The notes: a model not told the origin generated them from the letters alone. DNA of 64,000 nucleotides from Plenodomus lindquistii (GCA_025504975.1 JANUWI010000015.1:496001-560000); one strand, 5' to 3'; counted from the first letter of the stretch, positions 22,017-35,178 are shown. Numbers and translations: made by a program.

Positions 22017-22769
22017 ATGCCACTCGACACAAGCACGTACTCGCTCGCGCTTCTTCGCCTCGATGGCCGCAGGTGGAATGAATTGCGGCGCATTCACGCG
22101 CAAATATCAACCCAGGCTGCCGCAGATGGCTCGTCCTACCTCGAAATGGGCAACACAAAGATCTTGGTGTCGGTGACCGGGCCTGCAGAAGGTCGTCAGT
22201 CAGGCCAGCGAGGAGGACAAGGCAATCAAGGCAAGGTCGAGGTGGAGATCAACTTTGCAGGCTTCAGCGGCGTCGACCGACGCAAGCGAAAAAGCGACAA
22301 GCGCACAAGTGAGATGGAGCATTGTCTGCGTTCGGCGTTCGAGGGCGTGTTGCTTCTCCACCTCTACCCACACTCGACCATCACCCTCAACATCCACATC
22401 ATCTCCCAGGATGGCTCGCTCCTTGCGGCCTGCATCAACGCTGCCACGCTGGCTCTCATCGATGCCGGTATTCCCATGTCCGACTATCTTGTAGCATGTA
22501 CCGCGGCCTCGTCAGCATCCGCATCCGCAGCTGACAACGCCTCTGCCGACGATCCACTATTGGACCTGAACAACCAAGAAGAATTGGAGCTTCCTTTTTT
22601 GACGGTCGGCACATTGGGGGAGAGCGACAAGGTGGCTGTGTGCATCATGGAGAGCAGAGTCAGAGCGGAGCGATTGGAGGGTATGCTGGCAGTAGGAATT
22701 GAGGGGTGTAAGCGTATGCGGGGCATACTTGACGACGTCGTGAAGAGCTATGGGAAACGATTCGGATGA
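22017..22769 (+). CDS. SKI6: Exosome complex core subunit Rrp41/Ski6
   Basis: Single exon, 250 residues, close to the usual 245-250 for this family. The N-terminus (L-R-L-D-G-R-R-W-N-E-L-R) and the following G-S-S-Y-L-E-M-G-N-T-K block are characteristic of the Rrp41 branch of RNase PH-like proteins. The S-Q-D-G-S-L-L-A-A-C-I-N-A-A-T-L-A-L-I segment and the C-terminal L-E-G-M-L-A-V-G-I-E-G-C helix complete the RNase PH fold. Rrp41 pairs with Rrp45 in the catalytically inactive six-subunit ring of the RNA exosome and helps thread RNA to Rrp44 in nucleus and cytoplasm. An Ala/Ser-rich insertion (about residues 160-180) is slightly longer than usual. Start context is good (gcatcATGCC). Confidence 0.93.
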   Translation: MPLDTSTYSLALLRLDGRRWNELRRIHAQISTQAAADGSSYLEMGNTKILVSVTGPAEGRQSGQRGGQGNQGKVEVEINFAGFSGVDRRKRKSDKRTSEMEHCLRSAFEGVLLLHLYPHSTITLNIHIISQDGSLLAACINAATLALIDAGIPMSDYLVACTAASSASASAADNASADDPLLDLNNQEELELPFLTVGTLGESDKVAVCIMESRVRAERLEGMLAVGIEGCKRMRGILDDVVKSYGKRFG

Positions 22770-23442
22770 AAGGCACGAACCGCGAGTGTCCATTGTACCG
22801 TCCCAGATGTCCACCAATCAGACTTGCTTCTGCATTACACAAAAGCAGGTCGCCAGCGCCCGAAGAGCTCAATTCGAGGTGATAGGTGAGCATCTATCAA
22901 CAGTTACGCCTTGTCTCGGTCAGATTATGAGCGACTCGCTAGCTACCAACGACACCCGGAGAACTACGCCACCAACAAGAAGCGCTGAAAACGCCTTGCT
23001 TTAAATGCGCACCAGCGCGAGCCGTGCCGCAATATCATCTACACGGACAAATCAGCCCAGTAACACTTTCCATACCCTACACCATCTCCTCGCCGTTCGG
23101 TGAAGTTCCGCGACTCTGCGCTTTACCGGATTGGACAAGCTCTGGCGATGTCTTTGTCGGTGTTCCACAACGCCGAATGACAAAGCGATTCATGGTCTGC
23201 ATGACATAAGCTTGGCATAAGCTTCGGCCTGTTGACTACAGCGAGATGCATCGCGCAACCAAGTCGCTGCATATTGGATGGTTCAGACACTTGTATAAAG
23301 AGTTGGCAAGATTGCGGTAGAAAAATCACCACTCAGATTTCACAGTCCAACTTTTGCCCTAGCTTCCAGATCCCAACCTCAACCCACTGTTTGACATTAG
23401 ACAAATACCTTGAACCAATCAACAGCACTTCGTACTCACAAC
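22770..23442. other. Spacer, promoter side of the NmrA-like gene
   Basis: About 670 bases, no supported gene. Short domain-free ORFs only. The final 100-150 bases are the presumed promoter and leader of the NmrA-like gene. Confidence 0.4.
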
Positions 23443-24484
23443 ATGTCCAAACTCATCACAGTCTTTGGTGCCACAGGTAACCAGGGTGGATCCGTCATCA
23501 CCAGTATCCTTGCCGATCCCGTCCTCTCCAAGGAATACAAGATCCGCGGTATCACCCGTGACACTTCTAAGCCTGCCGCACAGGCTCTGGCTGCCAAAGG
23601 CGTCGAGGTCGTAGCTGTACGTCCACAATATCTAGCCGCTCGCCCCCGTCGCCACAGTAACTAACCTGTCCGCAAGGCCAACCTCGACTCCCCCTCCAGC
23701 TTGACCACCGCCCTCACCGGCTCCCATACAGTTTTCCTCGTGACCAACTACTGGGAATCTGCATCCCGCGAGGTCGAAGTAAGGCAGGGTAAAAATGCTG
23801 TCGACGTCGTCAAGACCCTCGGCATCAAGCACCTCATCTTCTCCTCCATACTCGATGTGACAAAGACTACTAATGGACGTCTGACGCACGTACCCCATTT
23901 CGACGGCAAGGCCGAAATCGAGGAATACGCGAAGGATAGCGGTGTGCCCGGAACCTTCTTTCTGGCTGGATATTTCATGTCGAATCTGGCTATGATGATT
24001 CGACCTGGGGAGGATGACGTATTGACCTGGGCACTTCCTGTTAGCAGCGAGAGCAAATTTCCCATGTTTGATGCTGAGAGGGACACGGGTACGTTGTTTT
24101 CTCATTCACCCTCTGCGTTCTAAACTTCAACATGATAATATCCTAACACTATGCACAGGCAAATTCGTCGCAGGCATTCTTCACTCCTCCGCCCACCCCA
24201 GCAACGCTCACGTCCTCGGCGCAACAGATTACTACACGCCAACGCAGATCATGGACATCATCGCCTCCGTCACGGGCAAGCAGACTAAGTTTGTGCAGGT
24301 GCCTGCGGAAGTTTATAAGAGTTTCCTGCCAGAGTTTATGGCGCAGGAAATGTTGGAGAATCATCTGTTCATGGAGGAGCCTGGCTATTATAATGGAGAG
24401 TCATTGGACAAGAGTCATGAGCTTGTCAAGGGGAAGTTGACTACTGTTGAGGAGTATCTCAAGGCATCGAAGCTCTTCCAGTAG
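23443..24484 (+). CDS. NmrA-like/HSCARG-type NAD(P)-binding protein, 303 aa
   Basis: Three exons, 23443-23616, 23677-24088 and 24159-24484. Both introns begin GTACGT and end CGCAAG or GCACAG with CTAAC-type branch sites. The Rossmann nucleotide-binding motif GATGNQG sits at residues 9-15, directly after the first beta strand. R-G-I-T-R-D at about 36-41 is typical of NADP(H)-preferring atypical short-chain dehydrogenases. The catalytic Tyr-x-x-x-Lys of true dehydrogenases is not evident, and the middle segment H-F-D-G-K-A-E-I-E matches NmrA/HSCARG proteins. These sense the NADPH/NADP+ ratio and modulate partners, as NmrA does the GATA factor AreA; others are oxidoreductases. No signal peptide. 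The exact partner is unknown. Confidence 0.88.
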
Positions 24485-24695
24485 TGTAGTGATGGGCAAC
24501 ACTGGTAATGGAGATGGATGTTGGAAGAATTGGGTAGGGAGGTTCATTGCGGAATGCACAATAATTTGTATGTTTGCTAAGGATATGAATACGATAATAC
24601 TTTCGACACAGCTACATTTCTGATCGTGCACTTGATCCTATTTCGGCCATAATTGAGTAGCTGGAGTGAGCATTCGTGTTGAGACTGCCGTCAGA

Positions 24696-24905
24696 ATGAA
24701 CTCAAAAGCACCCACCAACCCCATCTTCGACACTCTCGGCCTACACATGCCGCTCTTCACACCCCAAGAACACTCAACAAGCAAACTCATCATCCTTTTC
24801 ACCTGGCCCGGCGCAAACCGCAAGAACATCAAAAACGCGTACACGCCTCCCATACCCTCGCACTACCCGCTCGAGTCCTCCTCAGCGAATCATCAATCTA
24901 GATAA
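24696..24905 (+). pseudogene. Probable relic of a TMEM53/DUF829-type alpha/beta-hydrolase gene
   Basis: A 69-codon ORF with a start-like context encodes P-L-F-T-P, then L-I-I-L-F-T-W-P-G-A, then R-K-N-I-K-N. This resembles the beginning of fungal TMEM53/DUF829 proteins, in which a hydrophobic strand ending in T-W-x-G-A is followed by a basic helix. After about 50 residues the similarity stops. The frame then runs into a (CAT)n microsatellite region without the downstream hydrolase core (no G-x-S-x-G-like nucleophile elbow nearby). I read it as the truncated 5' end of a lost gene. The match is from memory of a short segment, so confidence is modest. Confidence 0.4.
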
Positions 24906-25010
24906 CATCAACCCCCTACATACTTCAACGCCCAGCCATGCACCCCGCCACAAAAGTAGATCTCGCAACATACTTCCACTCAGGGCATACTCTAAGCCGA
25001 CCAAATCTCA

Positions 25011-25046
<36 letters not shown>

Positions 25047-25876
25047 GCACAACTTGTCCAAAGGCGGCACCTTTCCCAACGGCGGCTGCTGACTGTGCTG
25101 TAGAGTGCACTCGGACATGCATGACCTGTTACCTGCATCCTGTGAGACACTGGTTCCGCACACAGCATGTATGCGGAATCCTTCCACTTGATACTTACCT
25201 CGCTCCCCGGTGGCCCCTTGTGGCGCATAAGCGGTCCAGTCATCGAACGTCACGACCTGTAGGTTTGGAAACTCCGGACATACCTACGTACCGGCGGGGC
25301 ACTACTCAATGAAAATTTCGTGAATTGCAAGAGGATACGCTATGCGTTTTCCAAGGCAGACACGCATGTTGATTGGTAGGACGTCACGAGTAGTGCTGAC
25401 GAAGCGGGAGAGAAGAGGTAAGAGTCTATGCAAGATTCGGTTAAGGGCGCAGCGCATTGGACTCACATCAGTCGGTATTGGGAGGAGTATGTCGGAGCGA
25501 TGAGGGCAGTTTAAGAAGGGGGTGCCCTTGGTGAGGGGAACATGTTGTTGAGATAGGCGTGGGCTGGGTCAGTATTAGCGTTGCCGGGGAGGTCTGCGAG
25601 ATGCACAGGATGGTGGAGAAGTAGGTGTGTAACTACTCTTACAGGTTGCGCAAGTCTAACAGTACAAACGGTCAAAAGACAGGGGCCTTGGTAGTCTTCC
25701 ATCTCTCCCCTCTCCATAGTCGTTCCAAGACCCCCATCGCATCCTTCTGCTTACACCTCGGCTGTTTCCCCTTCCGTCTAGGTGTTATTAAGCGATCACG
25801 GGTCGAACATTTTTCGCAAGGATGGCAGTCAAGATGCTGCAGCTATGGTACGTAGAATCAAATATATAGCTCTATC
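24906..25876. other. Spacer with (CAT)n microsatellite
   Basis: About 970 bases. A (CAT)n tract of about 12 units at 25010-25046 produces polyserine/polyaspartate/polymethionine artefact ORFs on both strands. No supported gene. The last part should be the PAQR gene promoter. Confidence 0.45.
25010..25046. repeat. (CAT)n microsatellite
   Basis: About 12 consecutive CAT/ATC units in noncoding sequence downstream of the DUF829-like relic. Confidence 0.9.
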
Positions 25877-27017
25877 ATGCTCGACCACGCAACCATGCAT
25901 AGTAAGAAAGCGGCCTCTAAAACACTAACCACACGCCGCGAAAACGCTCCACCATGGATGCGTGGCGATGAATACATCAAAACCGGATACCGACACCAAC
26001 TCCACAGCGCATACCGCTGCGCACTCTCCCTACTATACCCTCATAACGAACTCGTAAATGCATGGTCTCATCTCGCACCTGGCTTCATCCACGCCCTCCT
26101 GCTCGCGCGAGAATGCCGCGCATTCTACTACAACTGGGATGAAGAGCGATACATTGACCGGCTGATAGTCTGGCAGTACATCAGCTCATGCATTCTCTGT
26201 CTACTATTTTCCGTGAGCCTGCATTAACAATCTCTCAGCGAAGATTTCCAGCTAATTCAGCATACCATAGGCGGGTTTCCACACCCTAACCGCGCACTCC
26301 CAAGTCACCGCAACTCGGTGGTTGAAGATCGACTACCTGGGCATCATACTCAACACAGCAGCAGGTTGCACGTCATCCACATACTTTGGCCTGCGCCACC
26401 ATCCTCACTTGCAGCTTGCATATAGCGCCCTTGTGGTCGTGCTTGCATTCGTTTTGTTTGGTGTTATGTTGGCGCCGGGTGCAGATGGGGATACGATGAA
26501 GGTTTGGAGGTAACGACACGGCCCCCTGATTGTGTGTTTTGTGCTGTGATGCTTACACGAACAGGGCCGTACTGTTCGCCGCATTTTTCATAAGCGGTTT
26601 CATACCCATGCTGCATGCGAGCATTGTCGATGGGATCCAGGTTCTTGGTCTCTTTCCGCTCGCTCACGCGATTGGAATGGGGTCTTGTTATGGTGTGGGT
26701 GTCGTGTTCTACATTACACGGTTTCCGGAGAAGTACTTCCCGGAGAAATTTGATATCTGGGTACGTTTCACTCGTTCGATAGAGGTTTGGTTTGCACAGA
26801 TTAACCTGGTTATCGGCAGGGAGCAAGTCATCAGATTTTCCATGTCCTGGTTGTCGTGGGGCAGATTACGTTTATTATGGGTTTGAGACGGATGGCGGCG
26901 GGTTTCGGTCCTGTCTCTGCTCGCATTGCGTACGAAGCTGGGCTCGGAGGGGGCAGGCAGGATGGATTGCCGGGGACGTTGTACGTCCAACATGCGGAGT
27001 GGAAGTCTGAACTTTGA
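25877..27017 (+). CDS. PAQR family seven-transmembrane receptor (haemolysin III / Izh-like), 322 aa
   Basis: Four exons, 25877-26212, 26271-26509, 26565-26760 and 26820-27017. Donors are GTGAGC, GTAACG and GTACGT, all joins are in phase, and the reading frame is continuous to TGA. Diagnostic PAQR features are N-E-L-V-N-A-W-S-H before the first membrane helix, a H-T-L-T-A-H-S pair of histidines after helix 2, and A-S-H-Q-I-F-H before the last helix. Together these provide the conserved His ligands of the zinc site. Fungal Izh proteins sit in the plasma or internal membranes and influence zinc homeostasis and sterol metabolism. A second in-frame ATG at 25895 could be the true start (316 aa). 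The C-terminal glycine-rich tail is short. Confidence 0.9.
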
Positions 27018-29015
<1,998 letters not shown>

Positions 29016-32005
29016 CTACCCACCCCCTCTCCCATCCCTCCACCTCCCATCCGCAACCGTCTCAAACACCACTCTCCTCCCCTTATCCCTCACCGCTTTA
29101 ACACCCCCAGCATCCAACCACCTTCCCAAATTCTTACACTGACTAACATCAAAGCGTTCCAAATCTCTGCATCCCTCTACAACCGCTTCAACGCCTGTGC
29201 CCGTAACGCGCACACAGCCGCGTACGCTTAAACGGCGGAGTTCAAGGAGATGTAGGGAAATACAGCGCAGCGAGGTGTCGGATACGGCGGAACCGCAGAA
29301 GGCGAGGTTGAGGTGCGTTAGGGAGGGGAGACCGAGGGCGAGGACTTCGGTTGCGGTGTCGGATAGGGCACAGCAGAAGGACTGTAGTATTATCAATTAG
29401 TATTTTTTTTTTCTCTCTCACCGGTATAAGGGGTATGTATGTATATAAGACTCACCAAATCCAACTCCCTCAACCCCTTGGCCGCATTCGTCAGGTACAC
29501 AATCGCGTTGTCGGTGAGATATGTGCAGTCTGCCAGACACAACCGCGTCAACCTGGGAAAAGGATACACACTCCAGTGCTGAAACCCGACATCCGTTATC
29601 GTCGTGCAGCGCGTGAGATCAATGCTTTCAATACGGTTCGCAGCGTGCACGGCAATATGCGCCATACTCCTATCCGTGATATGTTTGCAGTAACTCAGTG
29701 TCAGCCGTTTGAGCTTTGGACACCCGACGACGGTGCCCGGGGGAAGGGGTTGTGGCGCAGGCTGCGCATTCGCGTTTTTCCCATTTTGCGCGCGACGGCC
29801 GTTGACTTGGGCTTGGTGTTGGGCCTGTGCATGTGCCATTGCCATTTGCGGGGGGAGTTCGGGAACTACCCAGCCAATGACTCTGGCGAGCAGGTTGTCT
29901 CCTACTTTTCTGCAGTTACTCAGGTCGACTTCTTCGAGGCCTCGGGCTTTTTGCACCATCTCCAAGACGGCAGGACCGGTGATGTCCCAGACGCTTTTCA
30001 TGCGCCATATTTTGACACTGGGAGCGCATGTACTCGCCAGTGCGCCGAAGCCTTCGTCCGTAACGTGGAAGCAATTGCTTATATTCACATATCGAGGTCG
30101 CGTGCCGACAAAGGGGCAGATGATGTCAACGAGGGCACGGTCGGTGACTTTGCGGTTGAAGAGGGTGAGATCGAGGTCGTGCAGAATGTCGGGCGAGGTG
30201 GAGATTGTTTTGTGCCAGTGCCAGGATATACGGCGCAGTTTCATGAGTTCGTGGATATTGAGATTTTGGAAGACTTTGATGAGGATGGGGTCGGGAAGGC
30301 GTCCTCTGCCGTGGCGACTTGGTCGTCTTATCATACGGGGGCGCTTAAAGTCGAAGGGGGTGTCTGGAGGCGTGGAGGAGTGTTTTGGCATGAGGAGGGG
30401 TGAGGGGGAGAGACTTGAGCCGTTTGAGGATGGCGATTTGCCGAACTCGCTTTTCGTTGGGCTGGGTGGGTCGAGGGCATGCATCGAACCCGGTGTTGGC
30501 GGTGCGAGTGACCCTCTCCGCGATCTGGATCTGACATTGTCAAGATCAACATTAAGAAAGGGATCTGGATCGAAAGGTTCCATCATCTTCTCATCCCTCC
30601 TAGTTGGTGTCATTGGACTGTCCATTGAGATTGGCGAATCGCTAAAGGTCACAGACGGAACGCTTCTCTTCCTGCGCGGGGTTCGCGGTGCAATGTCTGC
30701 TATGGCCAGATCGTCAATGTTTGGTGTGCTGCTCGCATCCGTCATGTCCACATCGTTGTCGCGTGCGCTCTGCAGCCGTTCTTTCGCAACCGACTCGACC
30801 TGCCGCCGCACGTCTGGCGTGCACTTTTCCCATAGCTGGTTGAGTGTGTCCCCGCTGATCATCAGGCACTCGACGGCTGAGACAGAGCGCACAGTCGCCG
30901 TTCGCCGCGGCGCAAGCGACAGACTAACAACTTCACCAAAGTACTGTCCCGCCCTCAACCTCGCCTTGACTTCTTGAAAGTGGTGTTCTCCCGCCGCAAT
31001 TGATTTCCTTCGGCCCTGGTTCGGCGATGTGTATCCATTTTGCTCTGGGGGATTCATGTTGATAATCTCGACCTCGCCCTTGACAATAAAGAACACGTCA
31101 CGCCCCTGCGTGCCCTGCTTGATGATATCCGTAAACGGATCAAACGAGCAAGGTTGGGCACGCATGCCAATAAAATGCAGAATGTCGTCAGGCAGTTCAC
31201 TAAAAAGTGGCAGTTCTTTGAGCAGCGGTCTCACATGGACACTTCCGCTTCCGAACGCGCTGTGGGCGATGGCGTCGGTGAGACCAGGACTCGGAGACTT
31301 TCTCTTTTTGAAGGCATTGATTTCGCCATCACGTAGTGTTCCACTTTCAGCCATGACTACGTCGCCGTCCTCGCGGTCGCGCTTGCCTGTGATCTGGCGC
31401 ACGGGCGGGGCGGGTCGCTTTGCGCCAAGCTCCTGCTTCTTGCGCTGGAGGATGGCGAGGCGCTCCTGGGCTTCGTGCATGATGGCGGTTTCGACCTCGG
31501 GAAAGCCGGGCAGCTCCTTCATCAAGTCTTCTTTGTTTAGGCGCACGACGAGCGAGCGCATGTTGGCGATGATGGTGGCGGTGCGGGGAATGTCCATGAG
31601 GATGCCAATCTCGCCGAAGAAAGCGCCCGGCTTGAGCTCGGCATAGGTGCTCTCCTGGTCGCGCGAGGTGACACGGACGGCGCCGCGGACCAGCCAGTAC
31701 ATGGCCTTGCCCGTCTCGCCCTCGGTGAGGATGGTGTCATGGGGCTGGTACAGCTGGGGCTTGAGGTGCAGGCCGATCTGGGTGAGGAAGTGCTCGTCGG
31801 CCGTCTGGAAGAGGGGGAAGGAGCGCAGGCGTTCGAGCAGGTCGAGGGGGAGGCCCTGGATGGTGGACGAGGCCAGGGGCGAGGGCCTGATGGGCTGCGT
31901 GGGGTTGGCGTGCTTGTCGAACTCGCGCACCATGGCAAACGGGTCGGGGATGGGGGCGATGCCATGAGCCCGCACAGGACCCCCGCCTGGCCGGTATCGC
32001 CGCAT
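29016..32005 (-). CDS. Large protein with two cyclic-nucleotide-binding domains, an F-box and leucine-rich repeats, 971 aa
   Basis: Two exons, 32005-29456 and 29381-29016, with a 74-nt intron (GTGAGT...ACTACAG, phase 0) inside the repeats. Domain order: cNMP domain 1 (about 60-180) with cassette F-G-E-I-G and P-R-T-A-T; cNMP domain 2 (about 262-395) with F-G-E-V-V and P-R-R-T-A-T; a Ser/Pro-rich linker (420-560); an F-box (about 568-605, L-P-D-P-I-L-I-K-V-F); then AMN1/FBXL-type leucine-rich repeats to the end. Both cassettes keep the Glu and Arg that contact cyclic nucleotides. F-box/LRR proteins are substrate receptors of SCF ubiquitin ligases, so this looks like a ubiquitin ligase receptor that could respond to cAMP or a related ligand. 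It has no kinase or channel domain. Ligand binding is untested. Confidence 0.9.
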
Positions 32006-33203
32006 TGTCTACGCGTGGGGGGGTAGTGGGTGGTGCTGGTGGTGCTGGTGGTGCTGGTGGTGCTGGTAGTGTTGGTGGTGCTCGTGCGGGTGCGTGTGCG
32101 TGTGCGTGTGCTGGTCCAAGGCGCGATTGGGGTGGGTGTCGGTGAGCGAGCGCGGGGCAGGAGTGAGACGAGTGCGCAAGGCGCTGGAGGGTCATGTGGG
32201 AAAGGGCGACGGGGCAGCAGCAGGATGCTCAGCTCATCATGGTGGAGGTGGTGGTGATGTGCCGTTGTTGTTGTTGTGGTGGCTATGAGCAGCGCAGTCG
32301 CAGTCGTGTGAGCTGGGTGCGACGGTGTTTGCTGCGCCAGAAACGAGACGGCTGCAGGGCGAAGCTTAGCGGGCAGCACCACAATGGCCGGGCACGCCAA
32401 CTGCAACAGCCAGACTGCTCGCTGCGCCGCTTGGGAGAGGGATTGGCCAAGACAGGCTACTTTGGCTTCCAACACACGACCTTCTGTGCAAGTTGGCGAT
32501 GCGTGATGTTGCTTGGAGGCATCATATGGAACCAAGCCCGTCCCGCTCGCGCTCGCTGGCGGGAACGCGAGCGCACGCGGTAGACGACTCCACTCTTCTA
32601 CCAGGTAAGCTTCTCGAAACCCAGCACAGGCCCGCTGCACGCTGCACGCTGCACGCTGCACGCTGCACACGTCTCGACAGCCCACACGCGCTGCTGCCAG
32701 AGTGCATGTCCGGTCGACCATGCATCGACACACTCGTCATCTGACCCCTCCTTGCCCGCCCGACAACGCCCTTCTAGAAGCCGTCCTCGCCAGCTTCTAC
32801 GGCAAAAAAGCATGGTGACCTGGTATCTGCGCTATCGGCTAGTGCGGCCTCCCCGCCAGCCCCTGACCCGTCCGTCTCCCCCTCTGACCGTTGGCTGGCC
32901 CCTTCGCCTCACATCATGTCGCACACGCGGCACGTCCTGCCGCACCAACACTACACACACCGAGGTGTACATCCATCCTGCACTGCTTTCATTCGTTCAT
33001 TCATTACAATTCATACAGGAATGCCTTGCGCTGCAAACGTCTAACAATGATTACGTCGCCTCCAAAACAATATTCGTGTCTATCTCTTTGCCCAAGCCAC
33101 GCCACGCCAAGCCAAAACTGCACCAGCTCTCATCAATTCATCATCATCATCATCATCATCGTCAAGCTCGTATTCGTCAAAGGAGGAAATAATAAAGGAC
33201 TGC
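32006..33203. other. Promoter-side region with trinucleotide and heptamer repeats
   Basis: About 1.2 kb between the cNMP/F-box gene start and the end of the glycine-zipper gene. It contains a GGTGCT-type repeat at about 32028-32082, a GCTGCAC heptamer repeated about five times at 32634-32669 and an (ATC)n tract at about 33138-33165. The long ORFs here are shadows or repeat products. The regulatory region and 5' leader of the cNMP/F-box gene should lie in its first part. Confidence 0.45.
32634..32669. repeat. GCTGCAC heptanucleotide tandem repeat
   Basis: About five head-to-tail copies of the 7-base unit in intergenic DNA upstream of the cNMP/F-box gene. A 7-base unit cannot be frame-neutral, consistent with noncoding sequence. 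Confidence 0.9.
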
Positions 33204-34376
33204 CTAGTACCGTCGGTCGTTTCTGTGCTCGCGCTCATATCGCTCATCCCGGTCGTATCTGTCGTCATATCTGCTGTCGCGGTCGTACCCATCATCACGG
33301 TCGTAGCGGTCATTTCTGCTGCGCATACTCTTGCTGCCATCATCGTCGCTGTAATCGTCGTCTGCTTCCAACCCGCGCGCCTCTTTCTGATGTCTCCTCT
33401 TGTCTATGTACTCTGTCGCCTCTCTCGCCCCCAATCCGCCTACTATGGCACCAATAAAGGTCGCGGCTGTGTCGTACTTCTTGCCCTTGCCCGCTTGATT
33501 CCCCGCGAGTCCGCCCAACACTGCACCACCAATGGTCGCTGCGAGACGGTGCTTCTTGTCTTTTGCGGGTGAGCGTGCGCGAGTACGAGACTGCGAGCGA
33601 TTCTTGCGCTCGTCTCGGTGGGTTCGTGGGGGCGACCAGGATGATCCTCTTCGTTGGTGGTTTGGACGGCCAGCTATGCTTTGGTCGTAGCCGCCTTGTG
33701 GTGGCTGCTGGTATGCCTGGTGCACGTTAGCCTTCAGTGTGTGAATGGGTGCTTGGGCCTGTCGCATACAGCCATCTGCTGCCCGCGCATGCTATTGACG
33801 ACCTCGCGACCTCGCGGTACGGCCGTTGCAGCGTCGGGTCCATTGTAGTAAATGCGCTCATCCTCGTAGTATCGGTCTGCGCCTCGAGGCTGGTAATCGC
33901 GTTCCGACCGCGGACTTGGCCCGTATGACGACATTGCTGTATCGTCTCTGTAGCCGTTTTCTGTTGCGGGGTAGCCTCTGTCAGGATGCGACGGGTACTG
34001 CTGATACTCTGGAGGAGGCGGAATCGGTAAATCTCTCTCGGCCTGCGGGTGATCACGTTGGCCTCTCAAATCCGGCGAGGGTAGTTGCCCGTTGTCGATG
34101 TATTCTTCGTAGCGCTTGTTGTCTTGTCTGGTCTTGCGCGTCTGAGCCTGCTTCTGCTGATTCTTCTTCTTTCTATGAAGTGGAACCTCGGGCAGGCGGT
34201 CGTACGCTTTGTCGTGGTACCTATCCGCGAATTTGTCGATGCCTTCAAACCCAAGCTCCTGTAGTCGAACAGCCTTGTATCAGCGAAACTGTTTAGGAAA
34301 TATCCAAAAAGTCGCAAAAATCGTGTATAAACAGTGGACAAAAAGGGAACAAGTAGCGTACCACCACATCCTCCAT
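33204..34376 (-). CDS. Glycine-zipper protein with disordered charged flanks, about 338 aa
   Basis: Proposed exons are 34376-34362, 34258-33770 and 33716-33204. The second intron (53 nt, GTATGC...CACCAG, branch gctaac) is well supported. The first (103 nt, GTACGC...ACTACAG) rests on splice motifs and frame. An early segment, G-F-E-G-I-D-K-F-A-D-R-Y-H-D-K, is followed by Lys/Gln-rich and Pro/Tyr-rich disordered regions. Residues about 228-264 form a glycine-zipper pair, I-G-G-A-V-L-G-G-L-A-G and I-G-A-I-V-G-G-L-G-A. This is the membrane-inserting or oligomerising hairpin found in bacterial outer-membrane lipoproteins and in some fungal proteins. The tail is D-R-Y-D repeats. The frame is open upstream of the proposed ATG without another Met, so the N-terminus could lie in a further exon. 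Function unknown. Confidence 0.68.
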
Positions 34377-35178
34377 TTCGCTGAGCAACTCTATAGCTCT
34401 GACGTCTTCGTTTCCGCGTGTTCCGTCCTCGTGTTCGGTGCTTCTCCCCGGGCTTTCGGTTATGTCGGATGAGTTTCTTAGATAGCTGAAGCTTGTGCGT
34501 GTGACTACTGCGTCCTTACAGGGCCACCAATTCTCTTAACCACTGTCGGGGGGCTGGGCGGGTTCCGCTGTAAAATGTGACGTAGGGCAAGACTCTTGCC
34601 ATTGGTGGTTAGTGCCCGTCAGTTTTGGGACGGAAACTATGCCTTGGCAGGCGAAACCCTGATTGCGACTCAGCCCTATAGGGAGATCGACGTAATAGTG
34701 TCGGTGATGACATGGGGCGCAGCTATGGTACCCCGCTCTGCGACATGCAATTGTTTGCAGCCTATCCTGGATTCTCGTGGTTCATGGGATGATGATGATG
34801 GGGGATTTGGCTCAGGCCCTTTGAAGGTAGCAGGGTGGGGCCGGGCCGTTGCGATGTCGAAGATCATGTGAGCTAATCGTGTTATTCCTCTGTTCAACTA
34901 CAATGACCTGCGAATGTAGATTTCACTTGAGCAAAATCTCAAATGTTGAAGAGTTTCAGATAAGACTTAGTCAATTTGGAGCTGATCAGCAGATGTGCAG
35001 CTGCAGAAGGTCAAGTTCGTGGTGCTTCCATTCCCCATCAACGCGAGAGTGGGGCAGGCGTGCCAAGGCAGCTCCATACCGCAGGTATACAACTCCATTG
35101 CCAAATATCCGCCTCGTCTTCAATACCACACCCCTCAATCTCCTTTCCCGTATAATTCCACATACCGCGAAAGCAATA
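34377..35178. promoter_or_regulatory. Divergent promoter region with CCAAT box
   Basis: About 0.8 kb between the divergent glycine-zipper gene (minus) and the RNase III-fold gene (plus). An inverted CCAAT element (attggtgg) lies at about 34601, placed for the minus-strand gene. No other supported gene. It may also contain an unseen first exon of the glycine-zipper gene. Confidence 0.4.

Noticed and set aside
29351..30977. Plus-strand ORFs of 350 and 422 codons.
   Set aside because: Antisense shadows of the cNMP/F-box/LRR gene; the minus strand carries the conserved domains and the splice sites.
31537..32733. 398-codon minus-strand ORF, Thr/Ser/Pro/Arg-rich.
   Set aside because: Alternative frame over the start of the cNMP/F-box gene and its GC-rich repeat-containing promoter; no domain.
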